The position numbers and the translations under genes were made by a program. Source: Brevundimonas viscosa (GTDB taxonomy: Bacteria; Pseudomonadota; Alphaproteobacteria; Caulobacterales; Caulobacteraceae). From it: DNA of 64,000 bases. The stretch covers positions 134,001-198,000 of the forward strand of contig NZ_FOZV01000005.1 of NCBI RefSeq assembly GCF_900116065.1, in the 5' to 3' direction. The notes beneath the pieces were generated by a model, which was given only the letters and a program-made list of their open reading frames with translations, made no database searches and was not told the DNA's origin. This document shows positions 50,058 to 58,047 of the stretch, piece by piece; within the stretch, counting starts at the first letter, position 1, and each line of letters begins with the position of its first letter.

Positions 50058-50303
50058 CGAGGGAAGGTCGCGCCGTTCGTCTGCCTGCCAAGCGCGGCGC
50101 TTTTCAGGCGAGAAAGCGTCGTTAGGTCAAGAGGAAAGCATCGTTGTCCATGTGGGGACTTCCGCGCCTGAGTCCAGATCCGGCCTTGCGGCGACCGGTG
50201 TCGCGGGCGAGGGTCGGGGTCGCTCCGGGGCCGGTCCCGACCGGAACGCATTGCGGGGCAAGGCGTTGCTGTAGGTTCGCGCACGCGCGGTGTTGGGGGC
50301 TGA
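50058..50303. other. Divergent region between sleB-like gene and hybrid kinase
   Basis: This 246-nt gap carries the sigma-EcfG-type promoter of the hybrid kinase on the plus strand. On the minus strand I see no clear -35/-10 element for the cell-wall hydrolase. There is no convincing small open frame. Confidence 0.4.
50243..50267 (+). promoter_or_regulatory. Sigma-EcfG-type promoter of the hybrid kinase
   Basis: GGAAC at 50243-50247, a 16-nt spacer and CGTT at 50264-50267 match the alphaproteobacterial general-stress consensus GGAAC-N16/17-CGTT exactly. The ATG of the multi-PAS kinase follows 36 nt after the -10 element. That distance leaves room for a start site about 7 nt downstream and a short leader. 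Confidence 0.65.
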
Positions 50304-53300
50304 ATGGGCGCGGTCACGGGCCTTCGTAGACTGGTGGACATCGATTGGGGCGTGCGCCGGCTGGCGCGCGTGGGCCGTCGTCCGTGGTGGGCGTCGGTGC
50401 TGATTGGTCTGGCCTGCGCCGCCGCCATGCTGCTCCTGCGCAAGCTGCTGTCCGGCTTCTACGCCGAGGTCACCGGCTTCATGATCCTGCTGCCGGCGGT
50501 GATCGCTGCGGCTCTGGCCGGCGGGCGCATCGCCGGCCTGACCGCCCTCTTCACCTGCCTGTTCGGCGGCTGGCTGATCGTCGGGTGGGGCGCGCTGGGA
50601 GCGGGCGTCGGCAACCGCCTGGGCGTGGTGGCGACCACGAACTTCATCGTCGTCGGCCTGTTCTCGACCGTCGTCGCGGCCTCGCTGCGCAAGACGTTGT
50701 GGCGCCTCGACGCCACCGTGGAGGACCTGCAGGCGTCCGCGGCGCGGATCGACGAGACCGAGGGGCGGCTGCATCTGATCAGCGAACTGGCCCCGGTGAT
50801 GCTGTGGATGAGCGACGAGCACGGCGCCTGCGTGCATCTGAACGAGGCGCTGCGCCGGTTCTGGGGGCTCGCCGACAGCGGGGCCGATCTCGATTTCAGC
50901 CGCTTCCTGCATGCCGACGACCGCGAAAGGGTGCTGGCGACCACGATCGCCGCGGCGGAGACGCATCGTCGGTTCGAGGTTGAGGCGAGGTATCGCCGCG
51001 GCGACGGAGCCTGGCGGACCCTGCACACCGACGCCCGGCCGCGCTTCGATGCGGAAGGCGTCTTCCGCGGGATGATCGGCGTCAACGTCGATGTGACCGA
51101 CGCCCGGGCCGCGGAAGCGGCGCTGCGCGAGCGCGAGGCGCAGCTGCAGGCCATGGTCGACCAGGCTTCGGCGGGGATCGCCCGGGTCGCCCTCGACGGC
51201 TCGATCCTGAGCGCCAACGCCCGATACGCAGAGATCCTCGGGGTCCCCTATGACAAGGTCGTGGGGCTGACCACCGAAGCCGTGAGTCATCCCGATGACC
51301 TCGAGCGCACCCGCGAGGCGTTGCGCGAGGCGCTGCGCAGCGGCGGCGCCCAGCTCGAGAAACGCTACCTCCGACCTGACGGCTCGGTCGTCTGGGTGGT
51401 CATCAGCCTCCGCGCCCTGACCGGCCCTGGCGGTCTCGTCGAGGGCTACATCGCGGTGATCGTGGACATCACCGACGCGAAGACCGCGGAAGCGGCGCTG
51501 CGCGAGAGCGAAGCCCGGTTCCGGCTCATGGCCGACACCGCGCCTTCCCCGGTCTGGCTGACCAACGCCGAGGGCGAGGTCGAATTCGCCAACAGCGCAC
51601 TGGTCGACTTCTATGGCCAGCCGGCCGACCGGCTGCTCGGACACGTCTGGCGCACCGCGCTCCACCCGGAGGATGTGGCCCAGGTGGCGGAGGCGCAGGA
51701 GGCTCACCGTCCGTTGCGCGAGCCTTACGGCTTCGAAGCCCGGTTCCGCCGCGGCGACGGCGCCTGGCGCTGGATGCGGGTGGCCGTGAACCCGCGGTTC
51801 AGCGTCGACGGCGTGTTCCTCGGCTACGTCGGCATGTCGTTCGACGTGACCGACAGCCGTGAGGCGATCGAGGCCATGGCGCGACAGGAGCGACGCCAGT
51901 CGTTCCTTCTGGGCCTGATCGATTCGCTGCGGGACCTGACGACGCCGGAAGCGGTCATGGCGCGGGTGGAAGAGGCCCTGGGCGCCGAGCTGCGCGCCGC
52001 CCGCGTCGGTTACGGCGAGGTCGACCAGCAGCGCGGTCTGGTGTTCATGAGCCGCGACTGGACCACCGGGGTGGCCAGCGCCGCCGGCGAATTCCGGCTG
52101 GAGGACCTGGGGGCCGGCTTGATCGCCGACCTCGCGGAAGGCCGGACCATCCGCATCCGCGACGTGCGTGAGGATCCCCGAACCCTCGACGCGCTTCCCG
52201 TGTTCGAACGGCTGGGCACCCGCTCGCTGATGCGCACGCCCCTGATCCGGTCGGGGCGACTTCGCGCCTTCCTCTACGCCCACGATTCAGAAGCGCGCAG
52301 CTGGACCGACGAGGAATGCGACCTGCTTCAGGAGGTGGCCGCCCGCACCTGGGCGGAGATCGAACGCACCCGCGCGGAGGCCGAGGTGCGCGAGAGCGAG
52401 GAACGCTTCCGCGCCATCGCCGACACGGCGCCCGTTCTGATCTGGGTGACGGGCCCGGACCGGGTCCGCGCCTTCGTCAACCAGGCCTACGTCGCCTTCT
52501 CGGGCGGATCCTACGAAGAGGCGCGACTGCTCGAATGGCGGGAGATGCTTCATCCGGACGACCAGGAGCGGATCGTCGCCGAATCGCTGGCGGGCGAGGC
52601 CACGGGACAGCCGTTCTCGCTGGAGGCCCGCTATCGCCGGCACGATGGGGTCTATCGCTGGCTGAAGTCCTTCTCCCGCCCCCGCTTCGGCGCCGGCGGG
52701 GAGACCATCGGCTTCGTCGGCGTCGCCTTCGACGTCACCGAGATGCGGGAATCGCAGGCGCGGCTGCTGGAATCAGAAACACGTTTCCGCACCGTCGCCG
52801 ACAGCGCGCCGGTGCAGATCTGGATGACCGACCCGGAGGGCGAGATCGCCTTCGCCAACCGGCGCTACAAGGCTTTCTTCAACGTTGGTGAGGAGAACCT
52901 GCGGCAGAGCTGGGCGGCGACCGCCGAGCGTTTCGGCCTGCAGGACTTTCGTGCGGCCTTCGAGCATGCGGTCGAGTTGCGCGACCGATTCCAGGGTTTG
53001 ATGGAGATCGACCATCCGCAGCTCGGACGACGCTGGCTTCGCTGCGAAGGCATTCCGCGCTTCGACGGGGCGGGCCACTTCCAGGGTTATGTCGGCGCCA
53101 ACATCGACATCACCGAAGCCAAGCGGGCCGAGCAGGATCTGAAGCGCATCAACGAGCTGCTGGAGGAACGGGTCGGAGAGGCGCTGGCCGAGAAGGCCAA
53201 GGCCGAGGCGGACCTCATGCACGCCCAAAGGATGGAAGCGGTCGGGCGCCTGACCGGCGGCGTGGCCCATGACTTCAACAACCTGCTGACGGTGGTCATC

Positions 53301-54350
53301 GGCGCCCTGGACATGATGCTGCGCTCCCCGGACGACCGGGCGCGCCAGCGCAAGCTGGGCGAAGCCGCCCTGGCCGCGGCGCGGCGGGGCGAAGGCCTGA
53401 CCCACCAGTTGCTCGCCTTCTCGCGGCGCCAGGCGCTTCGACCCGAGCCGACCGACCTGAACGCCCTGATCCGGGAGAGCGAGCCCCTGCTCCGCCGGGC
53501 CGTGGGCGAGGCGATCGAGTTCCGCCTCAAGCTCCGGCGCGGCGGCGCAAGGGTCAACGTCGACCCCGCCCAGTTTGAGGCGGCGCTGCTGAATCTGGTG
53601 GTGAACGCCCGCGACGCGCTGGGCGACCGGGGCCGGGTCACCGTGCAGACCGAAAGCTGCACGGTCGCACCCGGCGAGGTCCCCGAACTGCCGGCGGGCG
53701 ACTTCGTCTGCGTCAGCGTCACCGACAACGGCGCCGGCATGGACCCCGAGGTCATCGAACGCGCCTTCGAGCCCTTCTTCACGACCAAGGCCGTCGGCAA
53801 GGGAACCGGTCTGGGCCTGAGCCAGGTCTACGGCTTTGCGCGCCAGAGCGGAGGCAGCGTGCGGATCGACTCGACCGTGGGCGAGGGCACGCGGATTCGC
53901 ATCTATCTGCCCCCGATCCAGCGTCGGGAGCGTACGCCGTCAGCGACCCCCGACGCCGGGACGGACGCAGGCCTCGCCGGTCGCCGTCTGCTGCTGGTCG
54001 AGGACGATCCCGGAGTCGCCGCCGTCGCCCTCGAGTTGCTGGAGACGCTGGGCCTCGAGGTGAGGAGCGCAGACACCGGCCCGCACGCCCTGGAGGCGCT
54101 CGAGGCGGAGCGGTTCGATCTGATGCTCAGCGACGTCGTCATGCCCGGCGGGATGACGGGCATCGAACTGGCGCGGCGCTGTGCGAGGGACTACCCCGAA
54201 ATGCGCATCGTACTCACCTCCGGCTACGCCGGCGAGGACGTCGACGAGGCGCTGGCGGACGCGCCCTGGCCGTTTCTCCGCAAGCCCTATTCCGGCGAGC
54301 AACTGGCCCAGGTGCTGGGCGCCGGGCGCGGCCGTAACCCGGACGACTGA
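50304..54350 (+). CDS. Multi-PAS hybrid sensor histidine kinase
   Basis: The 1348-residue protein has an N-terminal membrane block of about four TM helices (residues 28-140). Three PAS/PAC domains lie at about 155-270, 280-395 and 405-520, a GAF domain at about 535-690, and two more PAS domains at about 700-815 and 820-940. A HisKA follows with His989 (GGVAHDFNNLL), then a HATPase (DNGAGMDP; GLGLSQVYGFARQ), and a fused receiver with Asp1277. The receiver implies intramolecular or relayed phosphotransfer. It sits behind a sigma-EcfG-type promoter, so it may feed the general stress response. Confidence 0.93.
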   Translation: MGAVTGLRRLVDIDWGVRRLARVGRRPWWASVLIGLACAAAMLLLRKLLSGFYAEVTGFMILLPAVIAAALAGGRIAGLTALFTCLFGGWLIVGWGALGAGVGNRLGVVATTNFIVVGLFSTVVAASLRKTLWRLDATVEDLQASAARIDETEGRLHLISELAPVMLWMSDEHGACVHLNEALRRFWGLADSGADLDFSRFLHADDRERVLATTIAAAETHRRFEVEARYRRGDGAWRTLHTDARPRFDAEGVFRGMIGVNVDVTDARAAEAALREREAQLQAMVDQASAGIARVALDGSILSANARYAEILGVPYDKVVGLTTEAVSHPDDLERTREALREALRSGGAQLEKRYLRPDGSVVWVVISLRALTGPGGLVEGYIAVIVDITDAKTAEAALRESEARFRLMADTAPSPVWLTNAEGEVEFANSALVDFYGQPADRLLGHVWRTALHPEDVAQVAEAQEAHRPLREPYGFEARFRRGDGAWRWMRVAVNPRFSVDGVFLGYVGMSFDVTDSREAIEAMARQERRQSFLLGLIDSLRDLTTPEAVMARVEEALGAELRAARVGYGEVDQQRGLVFMSRDWTTGVASAAGEFRLEDLGAGLIADLAEGRTIRIRDVREDPRTLDALPVFERLGTRSLMRTPLIRSGRLRAFLYAHDSEARSWTDEECDLLQEVAARTWAEIERTRAEAEVRESEERFRAIADTAPVLIWVTGPDRVRAFVNQAYVAFSGGSYEEARLLEWREMLHPDDQERIVAESLAGEATGQPFSLEARYRRHDGVYRWLKSFSRPRFGAGGETIGFVGVAFDVTEMRESQARLLESETRFRTVADSAPVQIWMTDPEGEIAFANRRYKAFFNVGEENLRQSWAATAERFGLQDFRAAFEHAVELRDRFQGLMEIDHPQLGRRWLRCEGIPRFDGAGHFQGYVGANIDITEAKRAEQDLKRINELLEERVGEALAEKAKAEADLMHAQRMEAVGRLTGGVAHDFNNLLTVVIGALDMMLRSPDDRARQRKLGEAALAAARRGEGLTHQLLAFSRRQALRPEPTDLNALIRESEPLLRRAVGEAIEFRLKLRRGGARVNVDPAQFEAALLNLVVNARDALGDRGRVTVQTESCTVAPGEVPELPAGDFVCVSVTDNGAGMDPEVIERAFEPFFTTKAVGKGTGLGLSQVYGFARQSGGSVRIDSTVGEGTRIRIYLPPIQRRERTPSATPDAGTDAGLAGRRLLLVEDDPGVAAVALELLETLGLEVRSADTGPHALEALEAERFDLMLSDVVMPGGMTGIELARRCARDYPEMRIVLTSGYAGEDVDEALADAPWPFLRKPYSGEQLAQVLGAGRGRNPDD

Positions 54351-54372
54351 CGGCGCCGGGCCCGCAGGCGGA

Positions 54373-54735
54373 TCAGCGCTGTCGCGCCTTGCGAGCGGCG
54401 TAGCGGGCGTCGCGCGCCGCCTTCTGCTCTTCCTTGGTCAGCTGCTTCCGCTCCTTGCGCGCCGCGCGCTTGGCGGCGTCGACCGCCTCCTGCGCCGCCT
54501 GCTCGGCGGCCAGCCGCGCCGCTTCCTTTTCAGCCTTCTCGCGACGCGCTTCAGCCTTGGCCAGCTCGTGCTCCCGGCGCAGCGCCTCCTTCTCGGCGGC
54601 GCGCTTCTCGGAAAGCTTTTCGAACTCGGGGTCGGGCGCAGCGGGCTTGGGCTTGAAGCGGGCCAGGAGCGCCTTCTTGGCCTCCTGTTGGGCGGCGAGG
54701 CGGTCGGTGAAGGCGGTCTGTTTCAGATCTCTCAT
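54373..54735 (-). CDS. DUF6481-like coiled-coil protein
   Basis: The 120-residue protein is almost wholly Ala, Lys, Glu and Arg with heptad spacing (KRAAEKEALRREHELAKAEAR and onwards), so it is a long alpha-helical or coiled-coil protein with high charge. The N-terminus (MRDLKQTAFTDRLAAQQEAKKALL) and length resemble the DUF6481 family of small alphaproteobacterial proteins. No function is known. An AT-rich patch upstream at 54825-54850 may hold its promoter. Confidence 0.65.
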   Translation of the reverse strand: MRDLKQTAFTDRLAAQQEAKKALLARFKPKPAAPDPEFEKLSEKRAAEKEALRREHELAKAEARREKAEKEAARLAAEQAAQEAVDAAKRAARKERKQLTKEEQKAARDARYAARKARQR

Positions 54736-54885
54736 GCGAGGAGTCGTCGTGTCCTTGAGCGGGGGGTCGGGTGCAGGCGAGCGCAGGACGAGCGACGCTC
54801 AGCCCCGGGCGGCCCGGCTAACCCCATATAGGGAGGGAAAGCAAGATTTGGAGGCCGCCGCGGGCGCCGCGGCGTCGCAGGTGTG

Positions 54886-55071
54886 TCAGTTCGGCTTCTC
54901 CGCATGACCGACGGCGGCCCCTGCCGCTCCGCCGACGGCGGCGCCGACGGGTCCGGCCACGACAGCGCCGGCGACGGCCCCCGTCGCCGCCTTTTGCTCG
55001 ATCGTCGCCCCGCAGGCGGCCGTGGCGAGCGCCAAGCCGGCGATGGCGAGGGTGGTGCTGAAGGTGCGCAT
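54886..55071 (-). CDS. Glycine-zipper lipoprotein
   Basis: The 61-residue protein has a signal ending LATAAC (lipobox) and a glycine-zipper segment (GAVAGAVVAGPVGAAVGGAAG). AGGAG lies 7-11 nt upstream of the ATG. Mature length is about 41 residues, an outer-membrane-anchored small protein of the osmotically inducible OsmB type. Its start is 24 nt downstream of the -10 element of an exact sigma-EcfG-type promoter, which suggests stress control. Confidence 0.8.
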   Translation of the reverse strand: MRTFSTTLAIAGLALATAACGATIEQKAATGAVAGAVVAGPVGAAVGGAAGAAVGHAEKPN

Positions 55072-55095
55072 GATGAGGTCTCCTGTGCCGCTTCC

Positions 55096-55121
55096 AACGC
55101 CACCGTGGCCGCGGCGGTTCC
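55096..55121 (-). promoter_or_regulatory. Sigma-EcfG-type promoter of the glycine-zipper lipoprotein
   Basis: On the minus strand GGAAC (55121-55117), a 17-nt spacer and CGTT (55099-55096) match the general-stress consensus exactly. The lipoprotein ATG lies 24 nt downstream of the -10 element, with AGGAG in between. Confidence 0.7.
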
Positions 55122-55511
55122 GCCGGAGCCGGTCAGTTCACGGTCACGAACGGAATCTTGCCCCGGCTATTGCGGCACTTTTCCCGGCCCCGGATAAGCT
55201 GACATCGCCCGCGCCTGTGAAGACCTTGTGCATCGCAATACAGTATATCATGCCCGATCTTGGGATGATGACCCGGAGCGCCCCAAGAAAACTATCCACA
55301 TACATCACACAGGCGTCGCGATGTTGCGCCGCACCTGAATCTTGCGAATCGACCACATTGACGCCACAAACGGCTGGCTAAAGGCGCCTCCTTTGACGCC
55401 CCGGCTGTTCGCCGAGCGTCGATACACCGCAGCCGGTTCGCGACCCGTTCGTCGCCCGGCCGCGAGACTACCCGGGGGCGGCACTGCGCCCTGCCGAACA
55501 GGATTGAGCCC
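55122..55511. other. AT-rich intergenic region upstream of second sleB-like gene
   Basis: This gap of roughly 390 nt holds three GANTC sites (about 55155, 55337-55341, 55346-55350), a near-consensus DnaA box CTATCCACA at 55292-55300, and the repeated string GAATCTTGC. A CTTGGG / CCCAAG inverted pair lies near 55258-55288. There is no convincing gene. The downstream end carries a housekeeping-type promoter. Confidence 0.45.
55358..55384 (+). promoter_or_regulatory. Housekeeping-type promoter of second sleB-like gene
   Basis: TTGACGC at 55358-55364, a 12-nt spacer and GCTAAAGG at 55377-55384 fit the Caulobacter primary-sigma consensus TTGACGS-N10-14-GCTANAWC in all but the last two positions. 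The start codon lies about 120 nt downstream, with AGGA 8 nt before TTG 55512. Confidence 0.5.
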
Positions 55512-56645
55512 TTGCCGACTCCCTCGCAGACGCGTGCGACCCCGACTGCCGATCATGTGGCCCGGATCCGGCCCGCGACGGCGGCGGCGCTGTTCGGCGC
55601 GTTGCTGGGACTGGGCGTCGGCGGAGCCTGGCTGGGCGGGGCGGCGGCCAAGGCCTCGACCTTGAGAACGCAGGCGGAGCGACTTGAAGGCGCCACGGCT
55701 GCCGGCTTCACCGAGGAAGCGCTGGCCGCGGCAGCGGGGGGTCTGGACGAGAGCGCCCTTTCCATCGCCCGCAGACACGACCCCTACACCGTCGCCGGGG
55801 CCGCCCGTCGGGACCGGCAGGCCGAACTGCTCACCGCCCGACTGGAGCAGCTGCGCGCCGGAGCGGCCGAAGGCGGCCTGCGCCGCGCCAGCCTGACCGG
55901 ACCGACAGCGGCCGAACCCTTCCGCCTCGGCACCGCGCTCGACGCCTCGCGCGACCTCGAGTGCCTGACCCAAGCCGCCTATTATGAAGCCCGCGGCGAG
56001 GGCCGCGACGGCATGCGCGCCGTTGTCCAGGTGGTGCTCAACCGGGTGCGCCACCAAGCCTTCCCGAACAGCGTCTGCGGCGTCGTCTTCCAAGGGGCCG
56101 GACGCCGCACCGGTTGCCAGTTCAGCTTCACCTGCAACGGCTCGATGCGCGGCCGTGTCAACCGCGCGGCCTGGAACCGCGCCCGCGATATCGCCTCCGC
56201 GGGCCTGTCCGGCGAGGTCTTCCCGCGCGTCGGCAACGCCACCCATTTCCACACCACGGCCGTTGCGCCCGGCTGGAGGCATACGCTTGTCCGCGTCGGG
56301 CAGGTCGGCGACCACCTGTTCTACCGCTTCGGCGGCCGCGCGGGATCGCGGTCGGCTTTCTCCTACGCCGCCCGTCCGTCCGCCCCCGCCGAGGCTCCGC
56401 GCTTGGTGCAGGCCAGCCTCGATCCCACCGGGCCGGCTCGCGACGCGGGCGCCATCGCCTACAACCTGCTCCTGGCCCAGGAAGGCCGCGCCCCGGTCGA
56501 GGCCCCCGCGCCGTCGCCGGTCGCCGCGCCAGCGAACCCGGTCGTCGCCCCACCGCCGGCCGCGCCTGCAGCGCCGGCCTCGCGCCCGGCCGTGCGCGCC
56601 GCCGCTCCGGCCCAGGCGGACGCGCCGGCCGTTCCGGTCGTCTGA
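55512..56645 (+). CDS. Cell wall hydrolase, SleB (Hydrolase_2) family
   Basis: The 377-residue protein has an N-terminal hydrophobic anchor (AAALFGALLGLGVGGAWLGG). The SleB domain is at about residues 150-265, with CLTQAAYYEARGEGRDGMRAVVQVVLNRV, then NSVCGVVFQGAGRRTGCQFSFTCNG and GNATHFHTTAVAPGW. A Pro/Ala-rich C-terminus follows. TTG 55512 is the likely start (AGGA 8 nt upstream); a GTG 15 codons later is the alternative. Its core is closely similar to the gene at 48873-50057, so they are paralogues. Confidence 0.85.
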   Translation: MPTPSQTRATPTADHVARIRPATAAALFGALLGLGVGGAWLGGAAAKASTLRTQAERLEGATAAGFTEEALAAAAGGLDESALSIARRHDPYTVAGAARRDRQAELLTARLEQLRAGAAEGGLRRASLTGPTAAEPFRLGTALDASRDLECLTQAAYYEARGEGRDGMRAVVQVVLNRVRHQAFPNSVCGVVFQGAGRRTGCQFSFTCNGSMRGRVNRAAWNRARDIASAGLSGEVFPRVGNATHFHTTAVAPGWRHTLVRVGQVGDHLFYRFGGRAGSRSAFSYAARPSAPAEAPRLVQASLDPTGPARDAGAIAYNLLLAQEGRAPVEAPAPSPVAAPANPVVAPPPAAPAAPASRPAVRAAAPAQADAPAVPVV

Positions 56646-56651
56646 CGGCGG

Positions 56652-56882
56652 TCAGGCGTCACGATGGCCCTTGGACGAGCGATGCTCGTCCATGTGGCTG
56701 TGCTTGAGGTCGCGCTCGCCCCCTCCGCCCGAGATCTTGCTGTTGCGCGGATTGGTCGGACCGCCCTCGCGCGGATCCTCGAACGCGGGCGGCTCCTGTT
56801 TCGCATTCTGGTGGCTGGAGCCCGGACCGCCCCAGCGCTTCTCGTCGACGGGCTCCGGCGTGTGCTGGTTGTTGTCGGTCAT
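56652..56882 (-). CDS. Small hydrophilic protein, likely stress-induced
   Basis: The 76-residue protein is rich in Gly, Pro, Asn, His and charged residues (NQHTPEPVDEKRWGGPGSSH; SGGGGERDLKHSHMDEHRSS) with no hydrophobic core, so it may be intrinsically disordered. It lies 2 nt downstream of the companion gene at 56885-57100 and is certainly cotranscribed with it. No family recognised. Its character and the upstream sigma-EcfG-type site suggest a role in desiccation or general stress. Confidence 0.7.
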   Translation of the reverse strand: MTDNNQHTPEPVDEKRWGGPGSSHQNAKQEPPAFEDPREGGPTNPRNSKISGGGGERDLKHSHMDEHRSSKGHRDA

Positions 56883-56884
56883 GA

Positions 56885-57100
56885 TCAGCGGTCCTGCTGG
56901 TGGCCTTGGTGGGTGGTGTTCTGCTTGATGTTGCCGAAGCGGCCCTGCTCGCCGGTGTTGACGTCGGCGTCGCCCGGCTGGCCGGACTGGGCCCCGGTGC
57001 GCAGGTCGCGGCGATCGACGGCGGCGGCGTCCTCGACGCTCTGCGCGCCCTTGTCGGCGTAGCTGCGCTGTTCCTTCGGGATCTTCGGGGCGTGGGTCAT
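56885..57100 (-). CDS. Small hydrophilic protein, likely stress-induced
   Basis: The 71-residue protein begins MTHAPKIPKEQRSYADKGAQ and continues with a Gly/Gln/Asn-rich segment (TGAQSGQPGDADVNTGEQGR). It has no Cys or hydrophobic core. GAAGGAG lies 6-12 nt before the ATG. A GGAAC-N16-GGTT element begins 51 nt upstream. Its neighbour downstream is of the same type, and both resemble small disordered stress proteins of alphaproteobacteria. No enzyme motif is present. Confidence 0.75.
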   Translation of the reverse strand: MTHAPKIPKEQRSYADKGAQSVEDAAAVDRRDLRTGAQSGQPGDADVNTGEQGRFGNIKQNTTHQGHQQDR

Positions 57101-57126
57101 GACGGTCTCCTTCCGTTGTGAAGGAG

Positions 57127-57151
57127 AACCACCAGCGGCCGCCGCCGTTCC
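57127..57151 (-). promoter_or_regulatory. Sigma-EcfG-type promoter of two small stress-like genes
   Basis: On the minus strand GGAAC (57151-57147), a 16-nt spacer and GGTT (57130-57127) match the general-stress consensus except for the first -10 base (consensus CGTT). The first gene starts 26 nt after the -10 element with GAAGGAG in between. Confidence 0.6.
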
Positions 57152-57168
57152 GTAGCGCGGTTCGCCGG

Positions 57169-58047
57169 TCAGCCCGGCAGGGCGTCGAGGCCGATGTCCA
57201 GCGACGGCGCCGAGTGGGTCAGGGCGCCCACCGAGATCACGTCCACGCCCGTCTCCGCGATGCCGCGGACGGTGTCGAGATTGACCCCGCCTGACGCTTC
57301 CAGCATCGGACGTCCGGCGAGGTCCTTCACCCGACCGACCGCCTCGCGCAGCATCGGCAGGGTGAAGTTGTCGAGCATGATCACATCGGGACGCTCGGCT
57401 AGGGCCTCGTCCAGCTGGTCCAGTCCGTCGACCTCGACCTCGACCTTCATCAGGTGTCCGGCGGCGGCGCGGGCCCGGCGCACCGCCTCCCCTACCCCCC
57501 CGCAGACGGCGACGTGGTTATCCTTGATCAGGATGGCGTCGTCGAGGCCGAAGCGGTGGTTGAGGCCGCCGCCGCACAGCACGGCGTGCTTCTCGAGCGC
57601 CCGCAGTCCCGGCGTGGTCTTGCGGGTGTCGGCGATGCGCGCGCCCGTTCCGGCCACGGCCTCCACATAGGTTCGCGTCAGCGTGGCGATGCCGCACAGC
57701 CGGCCGAGCAGGTTGAGCGCGGTGCGCTCGGCCGCCAACAGGGCGCGGGCGTCGGCCTCGACCTCCACCAGCGTCGCCCCGGCCTCGAAGGCCGCGCCGT
57801 CGCGCAGGCGGGGCTCGACCGTGGCGGCGGGATCGAGGGTCCGAGCCGCCAGCCGCACGCAGTCGAGCCCGGCCAGCACGCCGGGCTTGCGGGCGACGAA
57901 GGCGGCGCGCAGGCGCGCGCCCTCGGGAATACAGGCCCGGGCCGTGACATCGCCGGTCCGGCCGAGATCCTCGGCCAGAGCCAGGCGCACGACGGGCTCG
58001 ATCAGCAGGTCGGGCAGCGACGGGATCATCCGGACCTCGGCAGTCAT
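57169..58047 (-). CDS. nadC: Nicotinate-nucleotide pyrophosphorylase (quinolinate phosphoribosyltransferase)
   Basis: The 292-residue enzyme converts quinolinate and PRPP to nicotinate mononucleotide. Motifs: ALAEDLGRTGDVTARACIP near residues 20-38, TRKTTPGLRALEKHAVLCGGG near 140-160, and the barrel end EASGGVNLDTVRGIAETGVDVISVGALTHS. The start ATG overlaps the nadB stop by ATGA. It is the last gene of the nad operon. The promoter of the adjacent stress pair lies immediately beyond its 3' end. Confidence 0.96.
   Translation of the reverse strand: MTAEVRMIPSLPDLLIEPVVRLALAEDLGRTGDVTARACIPEGARLRAAFVARKPGVLAGLDCVRLAARTLDPAATVEPRLRDGAAFEAGATLVEVEADARALLAAERTALNLLGRLCGIATLTRTYVEAVAGTGARIADTRKTTPGLRALEKHAVLCGGGLNHRFGLDDAILIKDNHVAVCGGVGEAVRRARAAAGHLMKVEVEVDGLDQLDEALAERPDVIMLDNFTLPMLREAVGRVKDLAGRPMLEASGGVNLDTVRGIAETGVDVISVGALTHSAPSLDIGLDALPG

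Noticed and set aside
50127..52283. 718-codon open frame antisense to the hybrid kinase
   Set aside because: It overlaps certain PAS-coding sequence and repeats with the PAS period, as expected for a shadow.
55144..55356. 70-codon minus-strand frame in the gap before the second sleB-like gene
   Set aside because: It has no ribosome-binding site, mixed codon use and AT-rich content unlike neighbouring genes.
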